Positions 46,735 to 58,051 of a stretch of 64,000 nucleotides of DNA are shown one piece after another. Under the pieces are notes generated by a model. The model was not told the DNA's origin. It saw only the letters and a list, made by a program, of their open reading frames with translations, and ran no database searches. Location of the stretch: contig NZ_FOHX01000014.1 in assembly GCF_900111685.1 (NCBI RefSeq), positions 124,001-188,000 of the forward strand, in the 5' to 3' direction. The first letter of the stretch is position 1, and each line of letters opens with the position of its first letter. Source of the DNA: Nonomuraea wenchangensis (GTDB lineage: Bacteria; Actinomycetota; Actinomycetes; Streptosporangiales; Streptosporangiaceae). Made by a program: the position numbers and the translations under genes.

Positions 46735-47429
46735 GCGAGTCCGACGAGGCCCGCGCGTCAGCTAGCGAGCCCATTCGCGTGCTGATCGTCGACGACCACG
46801 AGCTGATCAGGCGCAGTCTGGCTCTGGCGCTGGCGGCTGAACCCGACATCGAGGTGGTCGGTGAGGCGAGTGACGGGCAGGAGGCGGTCGAGCTGGCCGA
46901 CCGCCTCATGCCCGACGTCGCGCTCATGGACGTACGCATGCCGCGGCAGGACGGGATCGAGGCCACGAAGGGCATCAAGGCGTCGGTCCCGAGCACCCGC
47001 ATCATCATGCTGACGGTGAGCGACGAGGAGGAGGACCTCTTCGAGGCCATCAAGGCGGGGGCCACCGGCTACCTCCTCAAGGACGTGCAGATCAACGACG
47101 TGCCCGCCGCGGTGCGGGGCGTGCACGAGGGCCAGTCCTTAATCAACCCGGCGATGGCGGCCAAACTCATCAGCGAGTTCGCCAACATGAGCCGCAAGGA
47201 GGCCGAGCGCCCGCCCCAGTTGCCCGTCCCCCGGCTGACCGACCGCGAGATGGAGGTCCTGCGGCTGGTCGCCAAGGGCATGAACAACCGCGAGATCGCC
47301 AAGCAGCTGTTCATCTCCGAGAACACCGTGAAGAACCACGTCCGCAACATCCTCGACAAGCTGCAACTGCACTCCCGCATGGAGGCCGTGGTCTACGCGG
47401 TGCGCGAACGCATGCTGGAGATCACCTAG
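46731..47429 (+). CDS. Orphan NarL/FixJ-family response regulator
   Basis: A 232-residue regulator. The receiver domain has IVDDHELIRRSLALAL, phospho-acceptor D67 in ALMDVRMPRQDG and the switch lysine in GYLLKDV. The LuxR-type HTH is LTDREMEVLRLVAKGMNNREIAKQLFISENTVKNHVRNILDKL. No histidine kinase gene is adjacent. AAGGAGG at 46720-46726 supports GTG 46731. A regulator of this kind follows hpf in Streptomyces as well, as I recall, so a link to stationary-phase control is plausible. Confidence 0.92.
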   Translation: MSESDEARASASEPIRVLIVDDHELIRRSLALALAAEPDIEVVGEASDGQEAVELADRLMPDVALMDVRMPRQDGIEATKGIKASVPSTRIIMLTVSDEEEDLFEAIKAGATGYLLKDVQINDVPAAVRGVHEGQSLINPAMAAKLISEFANMSRKEAERPPQLPVPRLTDREMEVLRLVAKGMNNREIAKQLFISENTVKNHVRNILDKLQLHSRMEAVVYAVRERMLEIT

Positions 47430-47578
47430 CAGAGCCCCCCGGCCCTAGCAGAGGCCCCGGCCCGCGTCCGCGCCGTCCCGGCCGCGTCCGCACCGCCAGG
47501 GGCCCTCCCTCCCGGGCTGTCTCGGGCTCCGGGCTGTCTCGGGCTCCTGGCTATCTCGGGCTCCTGGCTATCTCGGGG
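47427..47578. repeat. Two short tandem-repeat arrays in a convergent gap
   Basis: CTAGCAGAGCCCC is followed by a near copy CTAGCAGAGGCCCC 21 bases later (from 47427, overlapping the regulator's TAG). Then at 47514-47578 a 17-18-base unit, GGGCTGTCTCGGGCTCC and later GGCTATCTCGGGCTCCT, is repeated almost four times and runs into the stop of the AlkZ-like gene. These look like minisatellites made by slippage. Confidence 0.75.
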
Positions 47579-48965
47579 CGTTCAGCATGGTGACGAGCTC
47601 CGGCGGGTCTGCGCGTTCGACGCGTACGCTGTCGCAGCCCACCCACTCGGCGGCCGACCACAGGGCGTCCGCCACCGCGCCGGCCCACTTGGCGGGTGAC
47701 AGGCCGGGCTCCAGGTGCACCTGCCTGGCCACCAGGGTCGTGCCCTCGCGGGCCGGATCGACCCGGCCGATCAGCCGGCCCCCGGCCAGCACCGGCATCG
47801 TGAAGTAGCCGTGCACCCGCTTGTGCTTGGGGACGTACAGCTCCAGCGTGTAGGTGAAGCCGAAGATCCGCTCGGTGCGGCCACGGTGCCAGATGAGCGA
47901 GTCGAACGGCGAGACCAGCGTGGTGCGGTGCCGGCCCCGCGGCTCGCTCGCCAGCAAGGCGGGATCGGCCCACGCGTTGGCCTGGCCCTTCTTGCCCGGC
48001 CAGCCCGCGACCGTCACCGGCGTCAGCCCGGCCGCCCCGCTGAGCAGGGCCTCGTCCAGGATCGCCGCGAAACGGCCCTTCAGGCGGAGGAAGTCGATCA
48101 GGTCGGTGCGGTTGGCCACGCCCAGTGAGCGCCCGGCGATGCCGGCCAGCCGCGTGATGCACTCCTCGTCCGTCAGGTCCTGGGCGAGCAGGTCGGCGGG
48201 GATCGTGCGCTCGGCCAGGTCGTAGACGCGGCGCCAGCCGACGCGGCGGGTGCAGACCAGCTCGCCGATGTCCAGCAGCCACTCCAGGCCGATCTTGGAG
48301 TCGGACCAGTCCCACCACGGGCCGCCGTTCTTGGCGCCGCCGACGTCGGAGGTCATCAGCGGGCCCGAGTCGCGCACCTGGTCGAGCAGCTTGTCGACGT
48401 TGTCGGGGACCTCGTGCCAGCGGAACCTGCGCTCGCGGAAGGCGCGGCGGCGGAAGGAGTAGAGGGGCCAGTGCTCGACGGGCAGGATGCAGGCCGCGTG
48501 GCACCAGTACTCGAAGCTCCGCGCCGGGTCGTGCCAGTAGGCCCGCTCCACCTCCGGTCTGCTCACCGCGCCCAGGCGGGCGTAGGCGACCAGCTCGTGG
48601 GAGCGGGCCAGGACCGAGATGGTGTCGAGCTGCACGGCGCCCAGCCTGCGCAGCATGGCGTGCACCCCGCCCTTGCGCGCGTCGGCGCCGAGCAGCCCCT
48701 GGGCCCGCAGGATGAGCCGCCGCGCCTCGTCGAGCGTGAGATCCACAGCGCCACCGCCCACACCCCCGCCACCGGCCACCGACACGTCGGGGTCCGGCGT
48801 CGCCAGGGTGCTGGCGGGCTGGGCTGCTCCCGTGACGAGGGGGTGCCTGTCATCGGCTGCGTCGGCGCTCATAAGGGCGACATCCTGGACGTCGTCTCCG
48901 GGGACGGGGTCGCTGGGGGCGGCGTCTTCCAGGGGGAGCGGGTGCGCGTCGTCAGGGCGGTGCAT
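47568..48965 (-). CDS. AlkZ/YcaQ-family DNA glycosylase
   Basis: A winged-helix DNA repair enzyme of up to 465 residues that unhooks interstrand crosslinks or removes alkylated bases. The HTH_42 fold begins VDLTLDEARRLILRAQGLLG. The catalytic motif is Q-x-D (GAVQLDTISVLARSHELVAYARLG), the YcaQ/AlkX form, rather than AlkZ Q-x-Q. WHRGRTERIFGFTYTLELYVPKHKRVHGYFTMPVL is the conserved C-terminal block. The first about 73 residues are Asp/Ala/Gly-rich and probably not all translated; a GTG at 48746 begins exactly at the fold. The stop lies in a tandem repeat. Confidence 0.88.
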   Translation of the reverse strand: MHRPDDAHPLPLEDAAPSDPVPGDDVQDVALMSADAADDRHPLVTGAAQPASTLATPDPDVSVAGGGGVGGGAVDLTLDEARRLILRAQGLLGADARKGGVHAMLRRLGAVQLDTISVLARSHELVAYARLGAVSRPEVERAYWHDPARSFEYWCHAACILPVEHWPLYSFRRRAFRERRFRWHEVPDNVDKLLDQVRDSGPLMTSDVGGAKNGGPWWDWSDSKIGLEWLLDIGELVCTRRVGWRRVYDLAERTIPADLLAQDLTDEECITRLAGIAGRSLGVANRTDLIDFLRLKGRFAAILDEALLSGAAGLTPVTVAGWPGKKGQANAWADPALLASEPRGRHRTTLVSPFDSLIWHRGRTERIFGFTYTLELYVPKHKRVHGYFTMPVLAGGRLIGRVDPAREGTTLVARQVHLEPGLSPAKWAGAVADALWSAAEWVGCDSVRVERADPPELVTMLNAPR

Positions 48966-49133
48966 GCGTGCAATCTAGCGGCGGGCACCGACAAATCCGC
49001 CTGCCGTGGGCCGGGCGGCCCGGGGCGGGGAAGTGATCAAGGAATGGTGGGGCGTTCGCCGACACGCCGACGAGCGGCGGAAAAGCATCACCTGGGGAAG
49101 ATTTGGAGCAGGCAGGAAGAAGGGGAAGGGGCT

Positions 49134-49173
49134 GGGCAAAAAGAAAGGCGGGCCACCTGTCAGGGGCCCGCCT
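49134..49173 (-). terminator. Terminator of the small membrane protein gene
   Basis: Read on the reverse strand, AGGCGGGCC and GGCCCGCCT form a 9-bp perfect stem with a ten-base loop, followed by TTTCTTTTT. This is one of the few classical intrinsic terminators in the window. Confidence 0.85.
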
Positions 49174-49210
49174 CGCAGATCGCGGTGGCGACGGTCTTCG
49201 TCCGCCGACG

Positions 49211-49471
49211 TCAGCGGTGATCCTCGGCCCGCATGCCCACACGCGGCGCGTCGATCACCACGTCGGTGAAGATGTCGAAGACGAGGGCGAGAATGCCGCC
49301 CACGACGAACACCCCCGCGCCGATCCACACCAGCGTCCAGCTGGCGACGGTCAGCCCGAAGCCGGCGACGATGGTCCCGGCCAGCATGACCGTCACCGCC
49401 AGCCACGATGACGCCCGTCCGCCGTGACTGCCGAGATCCTCCGTTTGCTCCGACTTCTTCCCCTCAACCAT
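49211..49471 (-). CDS. HGxxPAAW-family small membrane protein
   Basis: An 86-residue protein with a charged N-terminus, the conserved SHGGRASSW block (the HGxxPAAW motif with substitutions at P and both A), and two helices (about 24-44 and 48-68). The C-terminus is cytoplasmic and ends MRAEDHR. Function unknown; the family is widespread in actinobacteria. It diverges from secA by about 220 bp. Confidence 0.8.
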   Translation of the reverse strand: MVEGKKSEQTEDLGSHGGRASSWLAVTVMLAGTIVAGFGLTVASWTLVWIGAGVFVVGGILALVFDIFTDVVIDAPRVGMRAEDHR

Positions 49472-49695
49472 GCTTAATCCTTCCTTTGCCGGTTATGCCG
49501 CTATACATGCGGGCCGGCGGTCAACCGGCATACCCTCTGCCTTACCCCCATTCTCCCAGACCGGTCCTGCGCCCTCGTCGGCACGGTGGCTGTGTCTGGT
49601 TGCGGAAGCGCCTACGATGGCACTCGGGGAAGTTTGTCTCGGCCTCTCCTCCTGGCGGCGCCGCCGGGGTAGACCTGCGAGGAGCTTTACATAAA

Positions 49696-52485
<2,790 letters not shown>

Positions 52486-52514
52486 GTCGCGTGCTGATGC
52501 CGTAATGCTGTGAC

Positions 52515-52550
52515 GGAAGGACCTCCGCCCCGACGGGCGGGGGTCCTTCC
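52515..52550 (+). terminator. Terminator of secA
   Basis: GGAAGGACC/GGTCCTTCC and, inside, CCGCCC/GGGCGG form a long stem with a four-base CGAC loop 30 bp after the stop codon. No T-run, as usual here. Confidence 0.85.
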
Positions 52551-52583
52551 GCGCGTTCTGAGGGCCTCGGCCCCCGGGGTGGG

Positions 52584-52973
52584 TCAGGCGGCTTCGACGT
52601 CGGTGCAGAGCCAGTGGATGCCGTGGCGTTCGAGGCGGACGGCGAGGACGCGGTCGCGTTCGCCGCAGCGTACGATCACGCACATCTCGATGACACCCTC
52701 GCGCGGCTCCGTCACGTGGACGCGGCGGACGAACGGGGTGCGGCCGGTCCGGAAGAGCAGGCCGGTCGTGACGAGGTGCCGGTGGGCGCGGCCGGTGAGC
52801 CGGTCGGCCAGCGTCTCGGGGGCGCGGCAACCGGCCAGCACCTCGGCGAGGGCCTGGCCGAGGTGGCGCAGGCGGCGTTCGTCGGGGGTGGCGCCGGGTG
52901 GCCCCCAGATCATGGGGCTGAGGGCCAGGGCGCCGTCGGTGTACGGGATGCGGGTGCGGGGGGCTGCCGACAC
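52584..52973 (-). CDS. Rv3235-family protein
   Basis: A 129-residue cytoplasmic protein of a family found near secA in actinobacteria. Recognisable blocks are the central LGQALAEVLAGCRAPETLADRLTGRAHRHL and the C-terminal VLAVRLERHGIHWLCTDVEAA. No catalytic motif. GTG 52973 follows AAGGAGG by four bases and removes an unlikely N-terminal extension. Function unknown. Confidence 0.82.
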   Translation of the reverse strand: MSAAPRTRIPYTDGALALSPMIWGPPGATPDERRLRHLGQALAEVLAGCRAPETLADRLTGRAHRHLVTTGLLFRTGRTPFVRRVHVTEPREGVIEMCVIVRCGERDRVLAVRLERHGIHWLCTDVEAA

Positions 52974-53139
52974 GGGTCCTCCTTCTCGCGGGGAAACGCC
53001 TTCAGGAGTTTTCGGTCCGGCCTGGTTGTACACGCCGCACCAGCTTCTCCGGTCCGTGCCGGTCAATGTCCTGGTTTGCCGGGGAAGGGCGCCGGAAGCT
53101 GGCGCGGCGGGTGCCCGGTTCCGGGCGGAACGGCCGGGG

Positions 53140-54408
53140 CTAGGGGTCGGCCGTAACCTCGCGGCCCGGAGTGGGCAGGTTCAGGGCGCGGATGAGCACG
53201 GCGAAGATGGCGTAATAGAGGACGAAGTACGCGACCCCGAACCCGAGGATGAGCCCGAGGCGGTGCGTGTTCGCCTTGCCGGCGTTGAGGAGCAGGTCGA
53301 TCGCGCCGCCGGAGAACGTGAACCCCAGCCGCGCCCCCAGCTCGGCCATGAGCGCCATCGACACGCCCGTGAGCAGCGCGTGCACGGCGAACAGCACGGG
53401 CGCGACGAAGATGAACGCGAACTCCAGCGGCTCGGTGATCCCGGTGACGAAGGACGTGAGCCCGGCCGACAGCAGGATGCCGCCGACCGCCGGGCGGCGG
53501 TCCGGCGGGGCCGCGCGCCACATGGCGACGGCCGCCCCGAGCAGCCCGAACATCATGACGGGGAAGAAACCGGTCATGAAGATGCCCGCGCCCTGCTCGC
53601 CGGCGAAGTAGCAGTTGAGGTCGCCCGCGGCGTTCCTGGTCGCGCCGTGCACGCCGGCCCGGCAGTCCGGCAGCGTGAACCAGACGATCGTGTTGAGGAA
53701 GTGGTGCAGGCCCACGGGGATGAGCAGGCGGTTGGCGACGCCGTAGATGCCCGCTCCGGCGGCGCCGTGGACCGACAGCCAGTCGCCGGCCCCGGCCAGC
53801 CAGTCGCCGACCGGCCGCCACAGCAGGCCGAAGACGACGCCGAGCAGCAGCGCGGCGACGGCGGTGATGATGGGGACCGAGCGCCGGCCGCCGAAGAAGG
53901 CCAGCCAGGCGGGCAGCTTGATCCGGTGGAAACGCTGCCAGAGCAGGGCGGCGGTGAGGCCGATGACGATGCCGCCGAGGACGCCGGTCGGATTCTGCGC
54001 GCCGGCGTTGATCGTACGGGTGCCGTCCCGGAGGACGAGCAGGACCTCGTCGTACACGGCGCCCTCGCCCGCGTCGAAGAACAGCGTCCTGGTGACACGG
54101 TCGAAGACCAGGTAGCCGACCAGGGCGGCGAGGGCGGTGGAGCCGTCGGACTTGCGGGCGAAGCCGATGGCGACGCCCACGGCGAACAGCATCGGCAGGT
54201 TCTCGAACAGGGCGCCGCCGGCGGCGGCGAGGACCCGCGCGAGCGGCCCCAGACCGGGTACGGCGCCGAGCAGGTCGTCCTGGCCGAAGCGGAAGAGCAG
54301 GCCGGCGGCGGGCAGGACGGCGATGGGCAGCATGAGCGAGCGGCCGATGCGCTGCAGCACGGCGAGGACGGGGCCGAAGAGGCGCTTGCCGGAGTCGACG
54401 GCCGTCAT
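53140..54408 (-). CDS. PTS EIIC permease, glucose/N-acetylglucosamine family (first copy)
   Basis: A 422-residue membrane permease of the Glc superfamily that imports and, with EIIB, phosphorylates a sugar. Ten or so helices; key blocks are RIGRSLMLPIAVLPAAGLL, FENLPMLFAVGVAIGFARKSDGSTALAALVGYLVF, IPVGLHHFLNTIVWF, and the substrate motif TGITEPLEFAF. No EIIA or EIIB domain is fused; a separate EIIB gene is across the regulator. Context and similarity to Streptomyces NagE-type proteins suggest N-acetylglucosamine. ATG 54408 has GGGGGTGG upstream; GTG 54414 is two codons earlier. Confidence 0.92.
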   Translation of the reverse strand: MTAVDSGKRLFGPVLAVLQRIGRSLMLPIAVLPAAGLLFRFGQDDLLGAVPGLGPLARVLAAAGGALFENLPMLFAVGVAIGFARKSDGSTALAALVGYLVFDRVTRTLFFDAGEGAVYDEVLLVLRDGTRTINAGAQNPTGVLGGIVIGLTAALLWQRFHRIKLPAWLAFFGGRRSVPIITAVAALLLGVVFGLLWRPVGDWLAGAGDWLSVHGAAGAGIYGVANRLLIPVGLHHFLNTIVWFTLPDCRAGVHGATRNAAGDLNCYFAGEQGAGIFMTGFFPVMMFGLLGAAVAMWRAAPPDRRPAVGGILLSAGLTSFVTGITEPLEFAFIFVAPVLFAVHALLTGVSMALMAELGARLGFTFSGGAIDLLLNAGKANTHRLGLILGFGVAYFVLYYAIFAVLIRALNLPTPGREVTADP

Positions 54409-54495
54409 CGCCACCCCCGCTCGCTGGTCGGTCTGCGGGGGATCGGGGTGTTCCTACCACTCCGGCATCAGCAGAAAACGGGCCCTAGCCGCGTT

Positions 54496-55812
54496 TCACG
54501 TCTCGCCGGAATCGACGTCCGGCTCGGGTTCCCGGCCCGGCGTCATGATGTCGAGCCTGCGGATCAGGAACGTGAACACGGCGTAGTAGACCACGCCGTA
54601 GACCACGCCCAGCAGGAGGATGCCGGGCACGTTCTGGGTGTTGGACTTGCTGGCGTTGAGCAGCATGTCGAGCAGGCCGGCGGAGAAGCCGAAGCCGAGC
54701 TGCCCGCCGATGAGCGTGGTCAGCGCCATCGCCAGGCCGGTGAGCAGCGCGTGCACCACGAGCAGGAGCGGCGCCACGAAGATGAAGGCGAACTCGATCG
54801 GCTCGGTGATGCCGGTGACGAACGACGCCAGCGCCGCCGACAGCATGATGCCGCCCACCGTGGCCCGCCGGTGCTTGGGGGCGGCCCGCCACATGGCGAG
54901 CGCGGCGGCGGGCAGCGCGAACATCATGACCGGGAAGAAGCCGGCCATGAACTGCCCGGACTGCGGGGCGCCGCCGAAGTAGCAGTTCCAGTCGCCGACC
55001 AGGACATGGCCGCCGACCTCGCACTGCGGGACGACGTACCAGACCACGGAGTTGACGAAGTGGTGCAGGCCGAGGGGGATGAGCAGGCGGTTGACGACGC
55101 CGTAGATGCCGGTGCCGACCGGGCCGAGCGCGGTCAGCGCCTCGCCGGCGTGCCGGAACCACTCGCCGATGACCGGCCACAGCCAGCCGAAGAGCACCCC
55201 GATGAGCAGCGCCACGATGGAGGTGATGATCGGGACGAAGCGCCGCCCGCCGAAGAACGCCAGCCAGGTGGGCAGCTTGATCCGGTGGAAACGCTGCCAG
55301 AGCAGCGCCGCGACCAGGCCGATCACGACGCCGCCGAGCACCCTCGTGGGGTTCTGCATGCCGTAGTTGATGATCTCCCGTACGCCGCCCTGCGCCTGGA
55401 GCTCCTTGATCGAGACGGTGTCCCTGATGTCGGAGCCGAAGAACATGACCTTGGTGACCCGGTCGAAGACCAGGTAGCCGACCACGGCGGCGAGCGCGGT
55501 GGAGCCGTCGGACTTGCGCGCGAAGCCGATCGCGACGCCCACGGCGAACAGCAGCGGCAGGTTCTCGAAGAGCGCGCCGCCGGCCGCGGCCAGCACCTCG
55601 GCGACCGCGCTCATCCAGGACAGGCCGGCGACGTCGGCGAGGCCGCCGGGCTCGGGGCCGTTCGAGCCGAGCATGTCGGGCTGGCCGAAGCGCAGCAGCA
55701 GGGCGGCGGCGGGCAGGGCGGCGATGGGCAGCATCAGCGAGCGGCCCATCCGCTGCAGCACGGACATGACGCGCGCGAACGGTGAGGGCCGGGCGGCGGC
55801 GGTCTCGTTCAC
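54496..55812 (-). CDS. nagE2: PTS EIIC permease, N-acetylglucosamine type (second copy)
   Basis: A 438-residue paralogue of the downstream EIIC with the same blocks (FENLPLLFAVGVAIGFARKSDGSTALAA, RLLIPLGLHHFVNSVVWY, TGITEPIEFAF) and an extra segment after FFGSDIRDTVSIKEL typical of NagE2. In Streptomyces two adjacent EIIC genes (nagE1, nagE2) serve N-acetylglucosamine and one is the main permease. GTG 55812 follows GGAGGAA by six bases. It sits between the GntR gene and the first EIIC, all three co-oriented with short gaps. Confidence 0.92.
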   Translation of the reverse strand: MNETAAARPSPFARVMSVLQRMGRSLMLPIAALPAAALLLRFGQPDMLGSNGPEPGGLADVAGLSWMSAVAEVLAAAGGALFENLPLLFAVGVAIGFARKSDGSTALAAVVGYLVFDRVTKVMFFGSDIRDTVSIKELQAQGGVREIINYGMQNPTRVLGGVVIGLVAALLWQRFHRIKLPTWLAFFGGRRFVPIITSIVALLIGVLFGWLWPVIGEWFRHAGEALTALGPVGTGIYGVVNRLLIPLGLHHFVNSVVWYVVPQCEVGGHVLVGDWNCYFGGAPQSGQFMAGFFPVMMFALPAAALAMWRAAPKHRRATVGGIMLSAALASFVTGITEPIEFAFIFVAPLLLVVHALLTGLAMALTTLIGGQLGFGFSAGLLDMLLNASKSNTQNVPGILLLGVVYGVVYYAVFTFLIRRLDIMTPGREPEPDVDSGET

Positions 55813-55873
55813 CGGGCGTTCCTCCGGGGGTGGGAGCACCGGGCTTCCGGCAGTTTGGGGAGCTCGGGGGGCT

Positions 55874-56614
55874 TCAGCCCCGTCGTACGGGCATCTCGAG
55901 CATGGTGCGGAGCTGGTAGCGGTCGGCGCGGTAGGTGGACACGCCCAGCTCCGCGCAGACGCCGCCGGAGAACGACCGGCGCTGGAGCAGCAGCACGGCC
56001 CCGCCGCGCGGCAGCTTCAGCAGGTCGGCGTCGCTCGGGTCGGCGATGCCGCCGTCGATGGTGAGCTCGCCGGCGTCCATGACCAGGCCGTAGCGGCTCT
56101 CCAGCAGCTCGTAGAGCGACTTGTCCGACAGGTCGTGCTCGGCCAGGCCGGGGGCGAGCTTGACCGGGATGTGCGCCCGCTCGATGGACAGCGGCTCGCC
56201 GTCGGCGGTGCGCAGGCGCTCGATGAAGTGCACCTCCTCGCCCGGCTGGATGCCCAGCTCCTTGGCCAGGTGGGCGCTGGCGCGCACCACGCGCCGGTCG
56301 AGGTCGCGCGAGCCCGGCACCATGCCGCGGGCCCGCATGTCGTCGCTGAACGAGGTGAGCTGCAGCGCCAGCTCGATCTTCGGCCGGGCCACGAACGTGC
56401 CCTTGCCGGGCACCCGGTGCAGCCGGCCCTCGGAGACGAGATGGTCGACGGCCTGCCGGACGGTCATCCTGGACAGGCCGAAACGCTGGCACAGCTCGCG
56501 CTCGGACGGGATGGCCGCGCCGATGCTGAGCTCGTTGCTGTCGATGAGGTCCAGCAGGATCTCGCGGAGCTGGAAGTACTTGGGCACCGGGCTGTCCGGG
56601 TCGATGTGGGCCAC
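55874..56614 (-). CDS. DasR-like GntR/HutC-family transcription regulator
   Basis: A 246-residue repressor. The N-terminal winged helix is PKYFQLREILLDLI, PSERELCQRFGLSRMTVRQAVDHLVSEGRLHRVPGKGTFVA; the C-terminal UTRA domain has LDRRVVRASAHLAKELGIQPGEEVHFIERLRTADGEPLSIERAHIP, which in DasR binds glucosamine-6-phosphate and related sugar phosphates. GTG 56614 has GGGGAGG five bases upstream. A palindrome carrying dre-like half-sites lies between this gene and the divergent SIS gene, and another dre-like site precedes the HPr gene, matching DasR biology. Confidence 0.9.
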   Translation of the reverse strand: MAHIDPDSPVPKYFQLREILLDLIDSNELSIGAAIPSERELCQRFGLSRMTVRQAVDHLVSEGRLHRVPGKGTFVARPKIELALQLTSFSDDMRARGMVPGSRDLDRRVVRASAHLAKELGIQPGEEVHFIERLRTADGEPLSIERAHIPVKLAPGLAEHDLSDKSLYELLESRYGLVMDAGELTIDGGIADPSDADLLKLPRGGAVLLLQRRSFSGGVCAELGVSTYRADRYQLRTMLEMPVRRG

Positions 56615-56656
56615 GGGATCCTCCCCTCGTTTCATGTGATGGGCTATGGTTCGTAC

Positions 56657-56678
56657 TGGTCTAGTCCGGACTAGACCA
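56657..56678. promoter_or_regulatory. Double dre-like operator between the regulator and the PTS operon
   Basis: A perfect 22-bp palindrome with arm TGGTCTAGTCC. Each end matches the DasR responsive element TGGTCTAGACCA at 10 of 12 positions (57-68 forward, 67-78 reverse), and the two overlapping sites have centres 10 bp apart, about one helical turn. It lies 42 bp before the regulator start and about 45-60 bp before the SIS gene, so one protein could control both directions. Confidence 0.8.
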
Positions 56679-56735
56679 CAGGTCGCAAAACGCGGTCAAG
56701 CCCGATCCCGTACCACTTGAAGGATGAGCCCACCG

Positions 56736-57770
56736 ATGACCACGAAGATGCGCAGCGAGATCGCCGAGCAGCCGGCCGCGCTGCGGGCCACACTGGACTC
56801 CCTGCTCCCCAGGATCGGCGAGGTGAGAGCGGTGGGCGAACGCACCCGCCAGCTGCTGTTCATCGCGCGTGGCACCTCCGACAACGCAGCAGTTTACGGC
56901 CGCTACCTGGTCGAGGCGCACGCCGGCCGGCTCTCCGCCCTGGCCGCGCCGTCGATCGCCACCACCTACCGGCGCAAGCTGGACCTCGACGGCGTGCTGG
57001 CCGTGGCCATCTCCCAGTCGGGACGCACCGAGGAGATCGTGGAGACGCTGGCCTGGGCCAAGGACTGCGGGGCGGCGACCGTCGGCGTCACCAACGGCGG
57101 CGCGGACAGCCCGCTCGCGCAGGCCGCCGACGTGGCGCTGTGCACCGAGGCGGGGGAGGAGAAGGCGGTCCCGGCGACCAAGACGTACACGACTCAGCTC
57201 GCCGCGCTCGCCGTGCTGGCGCTGGGCCTCGGCGCGGACGTGGACCAGGACGACCTGCGGCGGGTCCCCGACGCGGTGGAGAAACTGCTCGACGAGCCCG
57301 GCGACCTGGACGCCGTGGTCGAGGGGCTGCAGGACAAGCCGGGCGTGGTCGTCTCCGGCCGCGGCCTCGCGTTCTCGACCGCGCTGGAGACCGCGCTCAA
57401 GCTCAAGGAGGCCTGCTACCTGCACGCCATGGGCCTGTCCTACGCCGACCTGCTGCACGGCCCCATCGCCGTGGTCGACGCCGACACCCCGGCGCTGCTG
57501 GTCGCCGCCGAGAACAGCCCGACGCTGCCCGGCACGGTGGCGCTGGCCGAGCGGGTGGTGGCCGCGGGGGCGGCGGCGTACACGATCGGTGGCGGCGAGG
57601 GGCTGGCGCGGGCCGGCACGGCCGCGCTCAACGGTCCCGACCTGCCCGAGTGGGTGGCCCCGATGGGCCTCATCGTCCCGGGGCAGCTCCTCACCGAGGC
57701 GCTGGCGCGGCGGCTCGGCATCGATCCCGACTCGCCGCGCGGTCTGAACAAGGTCACCCAGACGGACTGA
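56736..57770 (+). CDS. SIS-domain aminosugar-phosphate isomerase/deaminase (GlmS-like)
   Basis: A 344-residue protein with two SIS domains like the isomerase half of GlmS but without the glutaminase half. Key blocks are FIARGTSDNAAVYGRYL, AISQSGRTEEIVETL, VVSGRGLAFSTALETALKLKEACYLHA and the C-terminal PRGLNKVTQT. Such proteins act as glucosamine-6-phosphate deaminase (NagB-II) or related aminosugar isomerases, the logical next step after N-acetylglucosamine uptake and deacetylation; no nagA is nearby. ATG 56736 is chosen over 56724 because AAGGA at 56720-56724 touches the latter. Confidence 0.85.
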   Translation: MTTKMRSEIAEQPAALRATLDSLLPRIGEVRAVGERTRQLLFIARGTSDNAAVYGRYLVEAHAGRLSALAAPSIATTYRRKLDLDGVLAVAISQSGRTEEIVETLAWAKDCGAATVGVTNGGADSPLAQAADVALCTEAGEEKAVPATKTYTTQLAALAVLALGLGADVDQDDLRRVPDAVEKLLDEPGDLDAVVEGLQDKPGVVVSGRGLAFSTALETALKLKEACYLHAMGLSYADLLHGPIAVVDADTPALLVAAENSPTLPGTVALAERVVAAGAAAYTIGGGEGLARAGTAALNGPDLPEWVAPMGLIVPGQLLTEALARRLGIDPDSPRGLNKVTQTD

Positions 57771-57803
57771 TCTAGCCTGGTCGGCAGGAGCTAGGGAGGC
57801 CGG

Positions 57804-58040
57804 ATGGCGGCGGATGTGAACGCGATCATCGCCGGGCTCGGCGGGGCCGACAACATCATCGAGATCGAGCCCTGCATCACCCGGTTGCGGACAGAGGTGC
57901 ACGACGCGACGAAGGTGGACCAGGCCGCGCTGCGGGCGGCGGGCGCGCACGGCGTCATGGCCGCGGGCAACGTGGTCCAGGTCGTCGTCGGGCCGGAGGC
58001 GGACACGATAGCCAGCGACATCGAGGACATCATCGGCTAA
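57804..58040 (+). CDS. PTS EIIB, glucose/N-acetylglucosamine type
   Basis: A 78-residue stand-alone EIIB that passes phosphate to the sugar as it enters through EIIC. The phosphorylated cysteine is C24 in EIEPCITRLRTEV, the family signature. Its size matches single-domain EIIB (NagF of Streptomyces). It has a good ribosome-binding region (GGAGG before ATG 57804) and lies between the SIS and EIIA genes. Confidence 0.94.
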   Translation: MAADVNAIIAGLGGADNIIEIEPCITRLRTEVHDATKVDQAALRAAGAHGVMAAGNVVQVVVGPEADTIASDIEDIIG

Positions 58041-58051
58041 GGGCGAGGACC

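Noticed and set aside
52510-55785. A 1,091-codon forward frame opposite the two EIIC genes and the Rv3235-type gene
   Set aside because: It begins inside the secA terminator and crosses three genes on the other strand with clear family signatures.
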